From the NCBI RefSeq assembly GCF_042684585.1, contig NZ_JBHULS010000007.1:1-64000 (forward strand): a stretch of 64,000 bases of DNA. The letters run 5' to 3'. The position numbers were made by a program, and so were the translations under genes. Under the pieces are notes generated by a model, which saw nothing but the letters and a program-made list of their open reading frames with translations, had not been told where the DNA came from and ran no database searches. This document shows, in pieces, positions 9,646-18,887 of this stretch. Position 1 is the stretch's first letter. Every line of letters starts with the position of its first letter. Source of the stretch: Algorimicrobium sediminis (lineage in GTDB: Bacteria; Bacteroidota; Bacteroidia; Flavobacteriales; Flavobacteriaceae).

Positions 9646-9721
9646 TGCTTACTTATGTACCAACAGGATATGGGGTGGGTTCATTTTAAAATTTTCAACA
9701 CCGGCGGTTTGGTGGGAAGCG

Positions 9722-10051
9722 CTATAACTGCTCTTTAATTTTTTGAAGCTGATTTTTTATGGATTCCAATTTTGCTATAATTTGAAAGGTATGTAAGGTT
9801 TGCTGTTTGTCTTCTTTTAAATGAATTTTGGCACCCTCCAAAGTAAAGCCACGTTCTTTTACTAGGTGATAAATAAGTTTTAAATAGTGTATGTCTTCTG
9901 GTGTAAACTTGCGGTTCCCTTTAGCGTTTTTTTTGGGTTGTAATACATCAAATTCTTTTTCCCAAAAGCGGATAAGTGATGCGTTAACACCAAAAGCCTT
10001 GGCAACTTCGCCAATGCCATAATACCGTTTTTCGGGCAAATTTATATGCAT
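9722..10051 (-). CDS. MerR-family transcriptional regulator
   Basis: A 109-residue DNA-binding protein. The winged HTH is at residues about 9-75 (YYGIGEVAKAFGVNASLIRFWEKEF, then NRKFTPEDIHYLKLI), followed by a short helical C-terminal segment for dimerisation. There is no effector domain and no Cys cluster, so metal sensing is unlikely. Its start codon overlaps the end of the LytM peptidase gene by one base, so the two are co-transcribed. I associate this pair with Bacteroidota genomes, beside alaS. The target genes are unknown. Confidence 0.9.
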   Translation of the reverse strand: MHINLPEKRYYGIGEVAKAFGVNASLIRFWEKEFDVLQPKKNAKGNRKFTPEDIHYLKLIYHLVKERGFTLEGAKIHLKEDKQQTLHTFQIIAKLESIKNQLQKIKEQL

Positions 10052-11022
10052 TAATCTAATGATTGGTTCTCCAATGATGCGTGTTTTAAAAGCTCTTCAA
10101 ATTCTTCAGCCGATAGGTTTCCGTAGTAGAAGTTTAACGGGTTAATGCGTTTGTCGTCTTTAAAAATTTCGTAATGCAAGTGTGCCGCTTCAGACCGCCC
10201 CGTATTACCAACAAAACCAATAACGTCGCCACGTTTTACCTTCTGATTTTTTTTAACGTTGTACTTATATAGGTGAGCGTATAAACTAACATAACCAAAA
10301 CCATGGTCTATTCGAATGTGGTTTCCATAGCCAGACGAACGGCTGTCTGCACGTACAACTACTCCGTCGCCTGTGGCGTAAACAGGAGTTCCGCGTGGCG
10401 CGGTAAAATCCATTCCATAATGAAATTTGCGTGCTTTGGTAAACGGATCTGTCCGGTAGCCATAACCAGAGGCCATGCGCGTTAGGTCTTCATTGCTTAC
10501 TGGTTGAATGGCCGGTATGGCTGCCAATAACTTTTCTTTTTCTGCGGCAAGTTTGGCAATTTCATCCAACGATTTAGATTGTACAACTATTTGCTTGGTA
10601 AGCATATCCAAACGTTTGCTACTTTCTATAATCAGTTTGGAATTGTCAAAACCTTCTAAATTTTTATAACGATTTACACCACCAAAGCCTGCGCGGCGCT
10701 GTTCCTCGGGAATGGGATTGGCTTCAAAATACAAGCGGTAAATGTTGTCGTCTCGGTTTGCTATGTGCTCTAAAACGGTTTGCGCCTCGTCCATTTTTTT
10801 GTTTAACAGTTCAAATTGCAACTGCATATTGGATAGTTCGCGCTTAAGCGCTTTTTCTTTGGGCGATTCAATATACTGACTGGTAATAAAAACCGTTAAA
10901 AAGCCAAACAAGCCCGCGGCCAATAAAAATACGGCAATGTATTTTACCGTGCGCCTTTTTTTGCGCTCAATTTTCCTGTAGGAAAGCGTTTCGGAATCGT
11001 AATAATATTTTACCTTACTCAT
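10051..11022 (-). CDS. M23 (LytM-type) metallopeptidase, membrane anchored
   Basis: A 323-residue inner-membrane protein. A basic N terminus (KKRR) is followed by one transmembrane helix at about 28-48, a coiled-coil stretch at about 56-95, then the peptidase domain at about 190-300. Zinc-site motifs are intact: HYGMDFTAPRGTPVYATGDG (HxxxD) and HLHYEIF (HxH), with YAHL between. Intact ligands suggest active cleavage of peptidoglycan cross-bridges rather than an EnvC-like activator. It is transcribed divergently from alaS and precedes the MerR gene. Confidence 0.93.
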   Translation of the reverse strand: MSKVKYYYDSETLSYRKIERKKRRTVKYIAVFLLAAGLFGFLTVFITSQYIESPKEKALKRELSNMQLQFELLNKKMDEAQTVLEHIANRDDNIYRLYFEANPIPEEQRRAGFGGVNRYKNLEGFDNSKLIIESSKRLDMLTKQIVVQSKSLDEIAKLAAEKEKLLAAIPAIQPVSNEDLTRMASGYGYRTDPFTKARKFHYGMDFTAPRGTPVYATGDGVVVRADSRSSGYGNHIRIDHGFGYVSLYAHLYKYNVKKNQKVKRGDVIGFVGNTGRSEAAHLHYEIFKDDKRINPLNFYYGNLSAEEFEELLKHASLENQSLD

Positions 11023-11236
11023 TGGCTAAATTTACTATTTTTGCAGATACATAAAATACATTTATTAATTATTCTGCGTTAAGGGCAGGCAAATTTACAA
11101 AATAATAAGAATACTATAGGTGTTTCCCGTTTGTAAGGAACACAATTAGCGCCAGGGAAACCGGTTTTTACTGTATTCGTAGGTTTGTTTTTTGTCCAGC
11201 AGCAATTTAACAATAGCTTACAAAGCAAGTTCATTT

Positions 11237-13873
11237 ATGACATCTCAAGAAATTCGTGCTACCTTTTTACAGTTTTTTAAAGATAAAAAACACAGCATTG
11301 TGCCTTCCGCGCCAATGGTTTTAAAAGACGACCCAACCTTAATGTTTGTAAACTCTGGTATGGCACCTTTTAAAGAGTATTTTTTAGGTAATGCCCAGCC
11401 AAAAAACACCCGAATAGCCGATTCACAAAAGTGTTTGCGTGTTTCTGGAAAGCACAACGATTTGGAAGAAGTAGGTTACGATACCTACCACCACACCCTT
11501 TTTGAAATGTTAGGAAATTGGAGTTTTGGCGATTATTTTAAAAAAGAAGCTATTGCTTGGGCTTGGGAGTTGTTAGTGGATGTTTACAAAATAGATAAAA
11601 ATATTCTGTACGTAACTGTTTTTGAAGGCGACGAGGCCGATGGCATCCCTATGGACCAAGAGGCTTATAATTTTTGGAAGGATTTAATTCCAGAGGATCG
11701 GATTTTAATGGGGCGCAAAAAAGATAATTTCTGGGAAATGGGCGACCAAGGTCCTTGTGGGCCTTGTAGTGAAATACATGTAGATATAAGGCCAGAAGCC
11801 GAAAAGGCCAAAATACCGGGTAAAGAATTAGTAAATATGGATCATCCGCAAGTTGTGGAAATTTGGAATCTGGTATTTATGCAATACAACCGAAAGGCTA
11901 ACGGCACTTTGGAAGCCTTGCCAAATAAACACATAGATACTGGTATGGGCTTTGAACGTTTGTGTATGGTATTACAAGGTGTTACCTCCAACTACGATAC
12001 CGATGTGTTTACACCAATTATTAGAGAAATTGAAACCATTACCAACAAAAAATACCAACATACAGATGTAAAAAGTAATTCCGAACAAGAAAAAGTGAAC
12101 ATTGCTATTCGGGTTATCTCCGATCATGTTCGAGCGGTAGCTTTTTCAATTGCAGACGGACAATTACCAAGTAATACAGGTGCTGGCTATGTTATTCGAA
12201 GAATTTTAAGACGTGCCATTAGGTATAGTTTTACTTTTTTAAATCAGAAAGAACCGTTTATTTACCGCCTTGTAGATGTGTTAAGTAAAACAATGGGTTT
12301 GGCCTTTCCAGAACTTAAAAGTCAAAGACAACTTATTGAAAATGTGGTGAAAGAAGAAGAGGCTTCTTTTTTACGAACCCTAGAGCAAGGCTTGTTGCTT
12401 TTGGATGGGGTTATAAAAAATACCACAGGCGATACAGTTTCAGGGGAAAAGGCATTTGAATTATACGATACCTACGGGTTTCCAATAGATTTAACCGCTT
12501 TAATTCTGTCGGAACAAGGCTTAAAATTGGATGAAAAAGGGTTTAATGCGCATCTAGAAAAACAGAAAAACCGCTCACGTGCGGCAAGCGAAATGACAAC
12601 AGCCGATTGGACCGTGCTGGTGGACGATGCCGTTCAGGAATTTATTGGTTACGATGCTTTAGAGGCCAAGGTAAAAATTACTAGATACAGAAAAGTAACT
12701 TCTAAAAAGGATGGCGCTATGTATCAGTTGGTTTTTAACATTACGCCTTTTTATGCCGAAGGTGGTGGCCAAGTAGGTGATAAGGGTTATCTGGAAGATG
12801 CCAACGGTAATATTATTTACATTTTAGATACCAAAAAAGAAAACAATGTAACCATCCATTTTGTAAAAGATTTGCCTGAAAATATGACGCATTATTTTCA
12901 AGCGGTTGTAGATGCGCAACAACGCTACCGCACCGAATGCAACCACACAGCTACACACTTACTGCACCAGGCTTTGCGTGAAGTTTTAGGGCCGCATGTG
13001 GAGCAAAAAGGTAGTGCGGTGCACTCTAAATATTTGCGTTTTGATTTTTCGCACTTTTCCAAGCTTACAACTGAAAATATTCGGGATATAGAAATTTTTG
13101 TTAATGCGCGAATTACTAGTAAAATACCGCTTCAAGAACAACGTAATGTACCCATTGACAAAGCATTAGAAGAAGGTGCTTTGGCACTGTTTGGCGAAAA
13201 ATATGGCGATACCGTTAGGATGGTGCGCTTTGGACAATCTGTGGAATTGTGTGGCGGTACCCATGTTAAAAACACGGGCGATATTTGGTTCTTTAAAATA
13301 ATTTCTGAAGGTGCTGTTGCCGCGGGAATTAGGCGTATTGAAGCCATAACAAACGATGCTTTAAAAGATTATTTTATAGAAATAAACAGGGCTTTTATTG
13401 ATATGAAATCGCTGCTTAATACCTCCAAGCCAATACAAGCCATACAAAATTTACAAGAGGAAAATAATAGTTTAAGAAAGCAGGTGGATACCTTACTTCA
13501 GGATAAGGCTAAACATTTAAAAGGGCATTTGGAGCAAGCTTTAACAACCATAAACGGCATGCAGTTTTTGGCTACAACAGTAGATTTGGATGCCGCAGGT
13601 ATAAAAGATGTCTGTTTCGAACTCGGTAACAAATACCAAAACTTATTTTTAGTATTTGGATCTGAAAATAACGGGAAAGCCTTTTTATCTTGCTATATTT
13701 CTAAAGAATTGGTGGCCAGCCATGGGCTGCATGCTGGCAAAATAGTAAAAGAGTTGGGAGCACACATACAAGGCGGTGGTGGCGGTCAGCCATTTTTTGC
13801 CACGGCAGGTGGTAAAAATCCGGCGGGTTTAAACAAGGCTTTGGAGGCCGTAAAAGCCTTTTTGCCTAAATAG
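11237..13873 (+). CDS. alaS: Alanyl-tRNA synthetase
   Basis: An 878-residue class II enzyme that charges tRNA-Ala. The N-terminal catalytic core (HSIVPSAPMVLKDDPTLMFV, then GGQVGD) is followed by the editing domain, with zinc ligands in NHTATHLLH (about residue 573) and CGGTHVKNTG (about 675). The C-terminal oligomerisation/C-Ala domain ends with the Gly-rich segment IQGGGGGQPFFATAGG. The frame is open 15 codons further upstream (11192), but MTSQEIRATFLQF at 11237 is the family-typical start and gives normal length. Confidence 0.97.
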   Translation: MTSQEIRATFLQFFKDKKHSIVPSAPMVLKDDPTLMFVNSGMAPFKEYFLGNAQPKNTRIADSQKCLRVSGKHNDLEEVGYDTYHHTLFEMLGNWSFGDYFKKEAIAWAWELLVDVYKIDKNILYVTVFEGDEADGIPMDQEAYNFWKDLIPEDRILMGRKKDNFWEMGDQGPCGPCSEIHVDIRPEAEKAKIPGKELVNMDHPQVVEIWNLVFMQYNRKANGTLEALPNKHIDTGMGFERLCMVLQGVTSNYDTDVFTPIIREIETITNKKYQHTDVKSNSEQEKVNIAIRVISDHVRAVAFSIADGQLPSNTGAGYVIRRILRRAIRYSFTFLNQKEPFIYRLVDVLSKTMGLAFPELKSQRQLIENVVKEEEASFLRTLEQGLLLLDGVIKNTTGDTVSGEKAFELYDTYGFPIDLTALILSEQGLKLDEKGFNAHLEKQKNRSRAASEMTTADWTVLVDDAVQEFIGYDALEAKVKITRYRKVTSKKDGAMYQLVFNITPFYAEGGGQVGDKGYLEDANGNIIYILDTKKENNVTIHFVKDLPENMTHYFQAVVDAQQRYRTECNHTATHLLHQALREVLGPHVEQKGSAVHSKYLRFDFSHFSKLTTENIRDIEIFVNARITSKIPLQEQRNVPIDKALEEGALALFGEKYGDTVRMVRFGQSVELCGGTHVKNTGDIWFFKIISEGAVAAGIRRIEAITNDALKDYFIEINRAFIDMKSLLNTSKPIQAIQNLQEENNSLRKQVDTLLQDKAKHLKGHLEQALTTINGMQFLATTVDLDAAGIKDVCFELGNKYQNLFLVFGSENNGKAFLSCYISKELVASHGLHAGKIVKELGAHIQGGGGGQPFFATAGGKNPAGLNKALEAVKAFLPK

Positions 13874-13928
13874 TTAGCGTTCTAAATAAGCATATCAGAA
13901 CCATTAAAATAAACGCCCATATTGTAAA

Positions 13929-14891
13929 ATGAAATTACAAACAAAGGTTCCTATAAAGCCACAGCAAAATACCATAGACTATCAGGCGCAGGTATTGCTG
14001 TTAGGATCTTGCTTTGTAGAAAATATGGGCCATTTGTTGGCGCAATACCAGTTTAAAACTACACAAAACCCTTTTGGTGTCTTGTTTCATCCGCTTGCCA
14101 TACAACACCTGGTAAGTCGGGCGGTAAACAATGAGAAATTCACCATTACCGATGTGTTTGAACATAATAGCCGTTGGCAGTCATTCCAGGCGCATTCTTC
14201 TTTAAGCGCCACAGATTCTGGTACTTGTGTGGGGTTGCTCAATAAAGCGTTGCACCGCACCCACGTAGCGCTAAAAGCAGCGTCGCATATTATTGTAACC
14301 TTCGGGACTGCTTGGGTATATAACCATATAGAAACCAATAACGTAGTTGCCAATTGTCATAAAGTACCGCAGAAGCATTTTAAAAAAGAATTGCTTTCAG
14401 TGGCTGCTATTCAAAATACTATTCAAAATATGGTAACGGCTATCAATACCATTAATCCGTTGGCAACTATCGTGTTCACGGTTTCTCCGGTGCGGCATTT
14501 AAAGGATGGTTTTATTGAAAACACACAAAGCAAAGCGCATTTATTTGCAGCTATTCATCAATTTTTGAAGGATGCGCCAGCGCAATCTAAAAACTATTAT
14601 CATTATTTTCCTGCCTACGAAATTATGATGGACGAGCTGCGGGACTATCGGTTTTATGAGCCAGATATGATACACCCTAATACCACCGCAATTGCTTACA
14701 TTTGGAATGCTTTTAAAACAGCTTGGATTTCGGAAACAGCCTGGCCTACAATGGATTTGGTTGCTAGTATACAAAAAGGACTGCAGCATAAACCATTTAA
14801 CCCAGCTAGTGAGGCGCATCAAGCTTTCTTGAAAAAGTTACAAGCGCAGCAGCGCGACCTCAAAGAAAAGTTTCCGCATATGACATTTTAG
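13929..14891 (+). CDS. GSCFA domain protein
   Basis: A 320-residue protein with the signature GSCFVENMG at about residues 25-33, which names the GSCFA family. The fold is thought to be SGNH/GDSL-hydrolase-like: the Ser of GSCF, a central TFGTAWVY block and DMIHPN near the C terminus resemble its blocks. No signal peptide is seen. The substrate is unknown. It follows alaS by 55 bases in the same direction and precedes a DUF4230 gene, an arrangement I associate with flavobacteria. Confidence 0.88.
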   Translation: MKLQTKVPIKPQQNTIDYQAQVLLLGSCFVENMGHLLAQYQFKTTQNPFGVLFHPLAIQHLVSRAVNNEKFTITDVFEHNSRWQSFQAHSSLSATDSGTCVGLLNKALHRTHVALKAASHIIVTFGTAWVYNHIETNNVVANCHKVPQKHFKKELLSVAAIQNTIQNMVTAINTINPLATIVFTVSPVRHLKDGFIENTQSKAHLFAAIHQFLKDAPAQSKNYYHYFPAYEIMMDELRDYRFYEPDMIHPNTTAIAYIWNAFKTAWISETAWPTMDLVASIQKGLQHKPFNPASEAHQAFLKKLQAQQRDLKEKFPHMTF

Positions 14892-14931
14892 CAAACCACC
14901 TGCGCTACGCTAATTTTTTGTAAATTCACAT

Positions 14932-15558
14932 ATGAAAAAAATACTTTTAGGGATCATTGTAACGGTGCTCGCGTTATTTTTGTTTCAAACCTATAGCACC
15001 CAAAAAAAGGAGGAAGCGCAATTAGTGGCTAGTTCAGCACTTATTCAGGAGCAAATAAAACAAGTAGGAAAGCTTATTGTTACCGAAGGACATTTTAGTC
15101 AGGTGTTAAATTACAATAATTCCAAACAAATTTTAGGACCTTATTTAACTTCTAATAAAAAAGCCTTAATCGTAGTAAATGCCGATGTATTTATTGCTTT
15201 CGATTTGGCACAATTGGAATACGACATAAACCAAGAAACCAAAACGCTGTCGTTGTTAAACATACCCAAACCGGAAATAAAAATTCATCCAGATTTAGAA
15301 TACTACGATATTGAAGCCGATTTCTTGAATCCTTTCGAAGCAAAGGATTACAACCATATTAATAGCATGGTAAAGGACGCCTTGCTTAAAAAAGTTAAGC
15401 AATCAGATTTACACAAAAATGCACAAAACCGATTAATTAGTGAGTTGGCTAAATTTTATATTCTTACAAACTCGCTTGGTTGGACATTGGAATATAAACA
15501 GCAATCAATTAACGGGCTAGAGGCGCTTCAAAATATAACCATACCACCCATTTTTTAA
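14932..15558 (+). CDS. DUF4230 domain protein
   Basis: A 208-residue protein with one N-terminal transmembrane helix (about 4-21) and an extracytoplasmic domain of the DUF4230 type (VADVFIAFDLAQLEYDI-like core; here NADVFIAFDLAQLEYDI). Function is unknown in all members I know of. It lies 40 bases after the GSCFA gene and is convergent with the rhodanese gene. Confidence 0.8.
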   Translation: MKKILLGIIVTVLALFLFQTYSTQKKEEAQLVASSALIQEQIKQVGKLIVTEGHFSQVLNYNNSKQILGPYLTSNKKALIVVNADVFIAFDLAQLEYDINQETKTLSLLNIPKPEIKIHPDLEYYDIEADFLNPFEAKDYNHINSMVKDALLKKVKQSDLHKNAQNRLISELAKFYILTNSLGWTLEYKQQSINGLEALQNITIPPIF

Positions 15559-15593
15559 ATCAGAAAAATTAAAGAAGTTAAAACGCGCCGAAA

Positions 15594-15905
15594 TTAGTTG
15601 GCGTGCTGTTTTAGGAGTTGCTGCCAACCACCGCCGTTAATAGCGTTAATGTGTTGCAAATTTAAGTATTTGGCAGCCTTACTGGAACGCGCACCGCTAG
15701 CACAACATACAATAACGGGTTTGTTTAACTTTTTTATAGTCTCTATGCGGTTTGGTAACGTGTTCAACGGGATGTGCATAGCGCCAGGTATGTGTCCAGA
15801 TTCCCACTCGCGTTTCGTACGCACATCCAAAATAACAGCATCTTGGTTCAAGAACGCTTTAATTTGGCGTTTTTTCACACCAAAAATAAAATCTAAAATA
15901 CCCAT
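15594..15905 (-). CDS. Single-domain rhodanese-like protein
   Basis: A 103-residue sulfurtransferase-type domain. DVRTKREWESGHIPGA is the CH2A/entry motif, and the active loop reads CASGARS with catalytic Cys68 in CxxGxR form. There is no signal peptide, so it is cytosolic. Such stand-alone domains carry persulfide sulfur to various acceptors; the acceptor here is unknown. It is divergent from the TetR gene, with 74 bases between. Confidence 0.9.
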   Translation of the reverse strand: MGILDFIFGVKKRQIKAFLNQDAVILDVRTKREWESGHIPGAMHIPLNTLPNRIETIKKLNKPVIVCCASGARSSKAAKYLNLQHINAINGGGWQQLLKQHAN

Positions 15906-15979
15906 AGTCTTTCTTTTTCTATACTTTTACCACACTTAATATAGTTAAATAGAAGCACACTTTCAAATTTAATAGCAAC

Positions 15980-16549
15980 TTGAAAACAGAAACTAGAAAA
16001 GAAGAAATTATAAAAACAGCAACCAAGTTGTTTAAAGAAAAAGGGTATAGTGCCGTAACCATGCGCGACATAGCAACCGCCATGGGTATAAAAGCAGCTA
16101 GTTTATACAACCATATTAGTTCCAAACAAGAAATTTTAAACAACATTATATTATCGCTAGCGGAGGCCTTTACCGCAGGAATGCACGATATCAAACAAGC
16201 CAATACCAGTAGTATTCAGAAAGTGGAGGCTGTGGTACAATTACATGTGGCTATTACCGCAAAAAATCCCAATGGCATGGCTTCCTTAAATAACGATTGG
16301 ATGCATTTAGAGGAAAATCGCGCATACTATTTATCTTTGCGAACGGCCTACGAAGCCGATTTTAGGAACATTCTCCAAACCGGTATTCATAAAAACGAAA
16401 TCGTGGATGCCAATATCGAAATTATGCTGTTTTCCATATTATCCACCCTGCGATCGCTATATTTATGGATTCCTAAAAAAGAAGAGGTTACCACCACCGA
16501 ACTCTCAAAAAGCTTAACCAACGTACTAATACACGGAATTAACAAATAA
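15980..16549 (+). CDS. paaR: TetR/AcrR-family regulator, probable phenylacetate repressor
   Basis: A 189-residue regulator with a TetR HTH at about 8-55 (IIKTATKLFKEKGYSAVTMR, IKAASLYNHISSKQEIL) and a helical ligand-binding region. The start is TTG at 15980: the next ATG lies inside the HTH and would destroy it. It sits directly upstream of paaE, with 69 bases between, and that gap holds a 6-base-arm palindrome. In several bacteria a TetR-family PaaR responds to phenylacetyl-CoA. Assignment here is by position and family, not by ligand evidence. Confidence 0.85.
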   Translation: MKTETRKEEIIKTATKLFKEKGYSAVTMRDIATAMGIKAASLYNHISSKQEILNNIILSLAEAFTAGMHDIKQANTSSIQKVEAVVQLHVAITAKNPNGMASLNNDWMHLEENRAYYLSLRTAYEADFRNILQTGIHKNEIVDANIEIMLFSILSTLRSLYLWIPKKEEVTTTELSKSLTNVLIHGINK

Positions 16550-16565
16550 TTAGTAATTTATTTTG

Positions 16566-16573
16566 TAAATTTG
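16566..16573 (+). promoter_or_regulatory. Putative -7 box for paaE
   Basis: TAAATTTG matches TAnnTTTG and lies 45 bases before the paaE ATG. The palindrome at 16582-16597 is just downstream of it, where a bound repressor would block transcription initiation. No good -33 TTG is seen. Confidence 0.45.
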
Positions 16574-16581
16574 TAACCAAG

Positions 16582-16597
16582 ACTAACGGTTGTTAGT
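16582..16597. promoter_or_regulatory. Candidate TetR operator ACTAAC-GGTT-GTTAGT
   Basis: Perfect 6-base arms around a 4-base spacer (16 bases) lie between the TetR gene and paaE, 21 bases before the paaE start and just after a -7 box. Size and symmetry fit a TetR dimer site. I found no second perfect copy when reading the other gaps of the region. Confidence 0.55.
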
Positions 16598-16618
16598 TAT
16601 ATTAAGCAAAATTTCAAT

Positions 16619-17692
16619 ATGGCAGATTTTTACAACGTAGCAGTTGCAGATATTTATAAGGAAACAACCGATACCGTAGTAATTTCCTTGGATGTTCCAG
16701 AGAACTTAAAAGAGACATTTCAATTTAAGCAAGGGCAACATGTTACCCTGCGTACCCAAATTAACGGCGCCGATATCCGTCGTAATTACTCGCTTTGCAC
16801 AAGTCCTATGGATAACCAATGGCGGATAGCAGTTAAGGCTATTCCGGGTGGTGTTTTTTCAAATTACGCCTTCAATACCTTAAAAAAAGGCGATGTATTG
16901 GGCGTTATGCCACCACATGGCGAGTTTTATGTTGACTGCCAGCCAGAAGTGGCCAAAAACTATATAGCATTTGCAGCCGGAAGTGGTATAACACCTATGT
17001 TGTCCATTATTAAAACGCATTTGCAATCGGAGCCTAACAGCACTTTCAAGCTATTTTACTTAAATAAAACGGTAAAATCTATTATATTTAAAGAGGAAAT
17101 AGAACACCTAAAAAATGTGTTTTTAGGACGCTTTCAAGTATTTTATTTCCTAACAAAAGAGCAACGCGATATCCCGTTTTTAAACGGGCGCTTCGATAAA
17201 GAAAAACTAGCAGTTTTAACCAACAGATTTGTAAATGTAGCAGATACCCATCATGCGTTTATTTGTGGCCCACAAGAAATGATTTTTCTTATCCGAGACG
17301 AATTGCAAGCCGCCGGAATGCCTAAAGAGGCTATACATTACGAACTATTTTATTCTGGAAGCACAGCAGAAAAAAGTAAACATATAGCCCAAGCTCTGGA
17401 AGAAAAAGTAAACGGTACCCAAGTAACCATTATCGATGGTGGTAAGGAATTCCATTTTGTTATGGCAGATCATTTCGATAACATTTTGGATGGTGCCCTA
17501 GATGCTGGCGCTGATCTGCCTTACGCCTGCAAAGGTGGTGTGTGTAGCACCTGTAAATGCCAAGTTAAAGAAGGCGCCGTAAAAATGAAAATTAATTACG
17601 CATTAGACGATAAAGAGGTCGCTCAAAATTACGTACTAAGCTGTCAAGCCGTACCAACTACCAATAAACTAGTAGTAGATTTTGATGTGTAA
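16619..17692 (+). CDS. paaE: Phenylacetyl-CoA epoxidase reductase subunit PaaE
   Basis: A 357-residue electron-transfer subunit that passes electrons from NAD(P)H to the di-iron centre of PaaA. Domains in order: FAD-binding barrel about 1-105 (RRNYSLCTSP), NAD-binding about 110-240 (AAGSGITPMLSIIKTH, FICGPQEMI), and a C-terminal plant-type 2Fe-2S ferredoxin about 265-357 (CKGGVCSTCKC with a later Cys in LSCQAV). Length matches PaaE (about 350-360). In E. coli paaE follows paaD; here it leads the set, ahead of paaA. Confidence 0.95.
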   Translation: MADFYNVAVADIYKETTDTVVISLDVPENLKETFQFKQGQHVTLRTQINGADIRRNYSLCTSPMDNQWRIAVKAIPGGVFSNYAFNTLKKGDVLGVMPPHGEFYVDCQPEVAKNYIAFAAGSGITPMLSIIKTHLQSEPNSTFKLFYLNKTVKSIIFKEEIEHLKNVFLGRFQVFYFLTKEQRDIPFLNGRFDKEKLAVLTNRFVNVADTHHAFICGPQEMIFLIRDELQAAGMPKEAIHYELFYSGSTAEKSKHIAQALEEKVNGTQVTIIDGGKEFHFVMADHFDNILDGALDAGADLPYACKGGVCSTCKCQVKEGAVKMKINYALDDKEVAQNYVLSCQAVPTTNKLVVDFDV

Positions 17693-17705
17693 CCACAAAT
17701 AATTA

Positions 17706-17799
17706 GGGCGTTACGCCACGTAGCTTGGGGCTACGTAGCGTCGGGCTTTCGGCAGTCGCTCTTTGCAAGGAGCTCCAACAAAGCCTCAATCCCTAACGC
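17706..17799 (-). repeat. Structured intergenic repeat, copy 1 (paaE-paaA gap)
   Basis: About 94 bases bounded by GGGCGTTA and TAACGC, which pair with each other. Read on the - strand it starts GCGTTAGGGATTGA and contains GAAAGCCCGAC, shared with three other copies at 23.7, 29.3 and 30.9 kb. Internal hairpins: ACGTAGC (17718-17724) with GCTACGT (17730-17736), and CTTTG/CAAAG around GGAGCTCC. Confidence 0.8.
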
Positions 17800-17868
17800 A
17801 AAAACCAGTAGTAACCAAAAAAACAAATCCCAGTAAATCCTGTTGTAAAACCGGTATGGGTGATGCTT

Positions 17869-18825
17869 ATGAGTGAAGAAAATGTAAAAAATTTAGAAAA
17901 ACAATTTGAAGCCCGCATTGCGCGCGACGAAAAAATTGAACCTAAAGATTGGATGCCAGAAAAATACCGCAAAACACATATCCGACAAATTTCACAGCAC
18001 GCACACTCGGAAATTGTAGGTATGTTACCAGAAGGTAACTGGATTACAAGAGCACCTTCTTTAAGGCGTAAAGTTGCCTTACTAGCAAAAGTTCAAGACG
18101 AAGCCGGCCATGGTTTGTACCTCTATTCGGCCTGCGAAACACTTGGTGTATCGCGCGATGAGTTGTACGAGCAATTGCATACTGGCAAGGCAAAATATTC
18201 GTCTATTTTTAACTACCCAACAATTACCTGGGCAGATATTGGCGCTATAGGTTGGTTGGTAGATGGTGCAGCCATTATTAACCAAGTGCCGCTTTGTAGT
18301 ACCTCTTTTGGGCCCTATGCCCGAGCCATGGTGCGCGTATGTAAGGAAGAAAGTTTCCATCAGCGCCAAGGTTTCGAAATCATGCTAAAACTAGCAAACG
18401 GTACACCAGAACAAAAAAATATGGCACAAGATGCCTTAAACCGCTGGTGGTGGCCATCCTTAATGATGTTAGGTCCAACAGATGCCGCTTCAGTCCACAC
18501 CGAACAATCCATGAAATGGAAACTTAAACGCAAATCGAACGACGATTTACGCCAACAGTTTATAGATCAAACCGTGCCACAAGCCAATTTACTAGGGCTA
18601 AGCATTCCAGATCCAGATTTAAAATGGAACGAGGAACGCGGTAGCTACGATTTTGGCGAAATTAATTGGGACGAGTTCTGGCAGGTAGTTAACGGCCATG
18701 GCCCTATGAACAAGGAACGCATGAAAGCGCGTGTTGGCGCCTGGGAGCGCGGCGAGTGGGTACGCGACGCAGCAATGGCCTACTCACAAAAACAACAGGA
18801 ACGAAAAGCAAAACAAGCGGTTTAA
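17869..18825 (+). CDS. paaA: Phenylacetyl-CoA 1,2-epoxidase catalytic subunit PaaA
   Basis: A 318-residue di-iron oxygenase that makes ring-1,2-epoxyphenylacetyl-CoA. Ferritin-like ligand motifs are visible: an Asp/Glu-rich helix DEAGHG (about 76-81) and KEESFHQRQG (about 162-171), plus AHSEIVGMLPEGN. Length matches PaaA (about 310-330). Possible starts are GTG 17860, ATG 17863 and ATG 17869; the last gives the typical short N terminus MSEEN. It follows paaE across a structured repeat and precedes paaB by 62 bases. Works with PaaC as structural partner. Confidence 0.96.
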   Translation: MSEENVKNLEKQFEARIARDEKIEPKDWMPEKYRKTHIRQISQHAHSEIVGMLPEGNWITRAPSLRRKVALLAKVQDEAGHGLYLYSACETLGVSRDELYEQLHTGKAKYSSIFNYPTITWADIGAIGWLVDGAAIINQVPLCSTSFGPYARAMVRVCKEESFHQRQGFEIMLKLANGTPEQKNMAQDALNRWWWPSLMMLGPTDAASVHTEQSMKWKLKRKSNDDLRQQFIDQTVPQANLLGLSIPDPDLKWNEERGSYDFGEINWDEFWQVVNGHGPMNKERMKARVGAWERGEWVRDAAMAYSQKQQERKAKQAV

Positions 18826-18887
18826 AACAGAATAAAAAAATTTAATTGCAATAAGGACATTTTAAACCTTGTTGAAAACAAATACAT

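Noticed and set aside
9630..9728. 32-codon frame starting MKPHFNAYLC in the MerR-lemA gap
   Set aside because: Start overlaps the inverted repeat, no recognisable family and no conserved features; likely chance.
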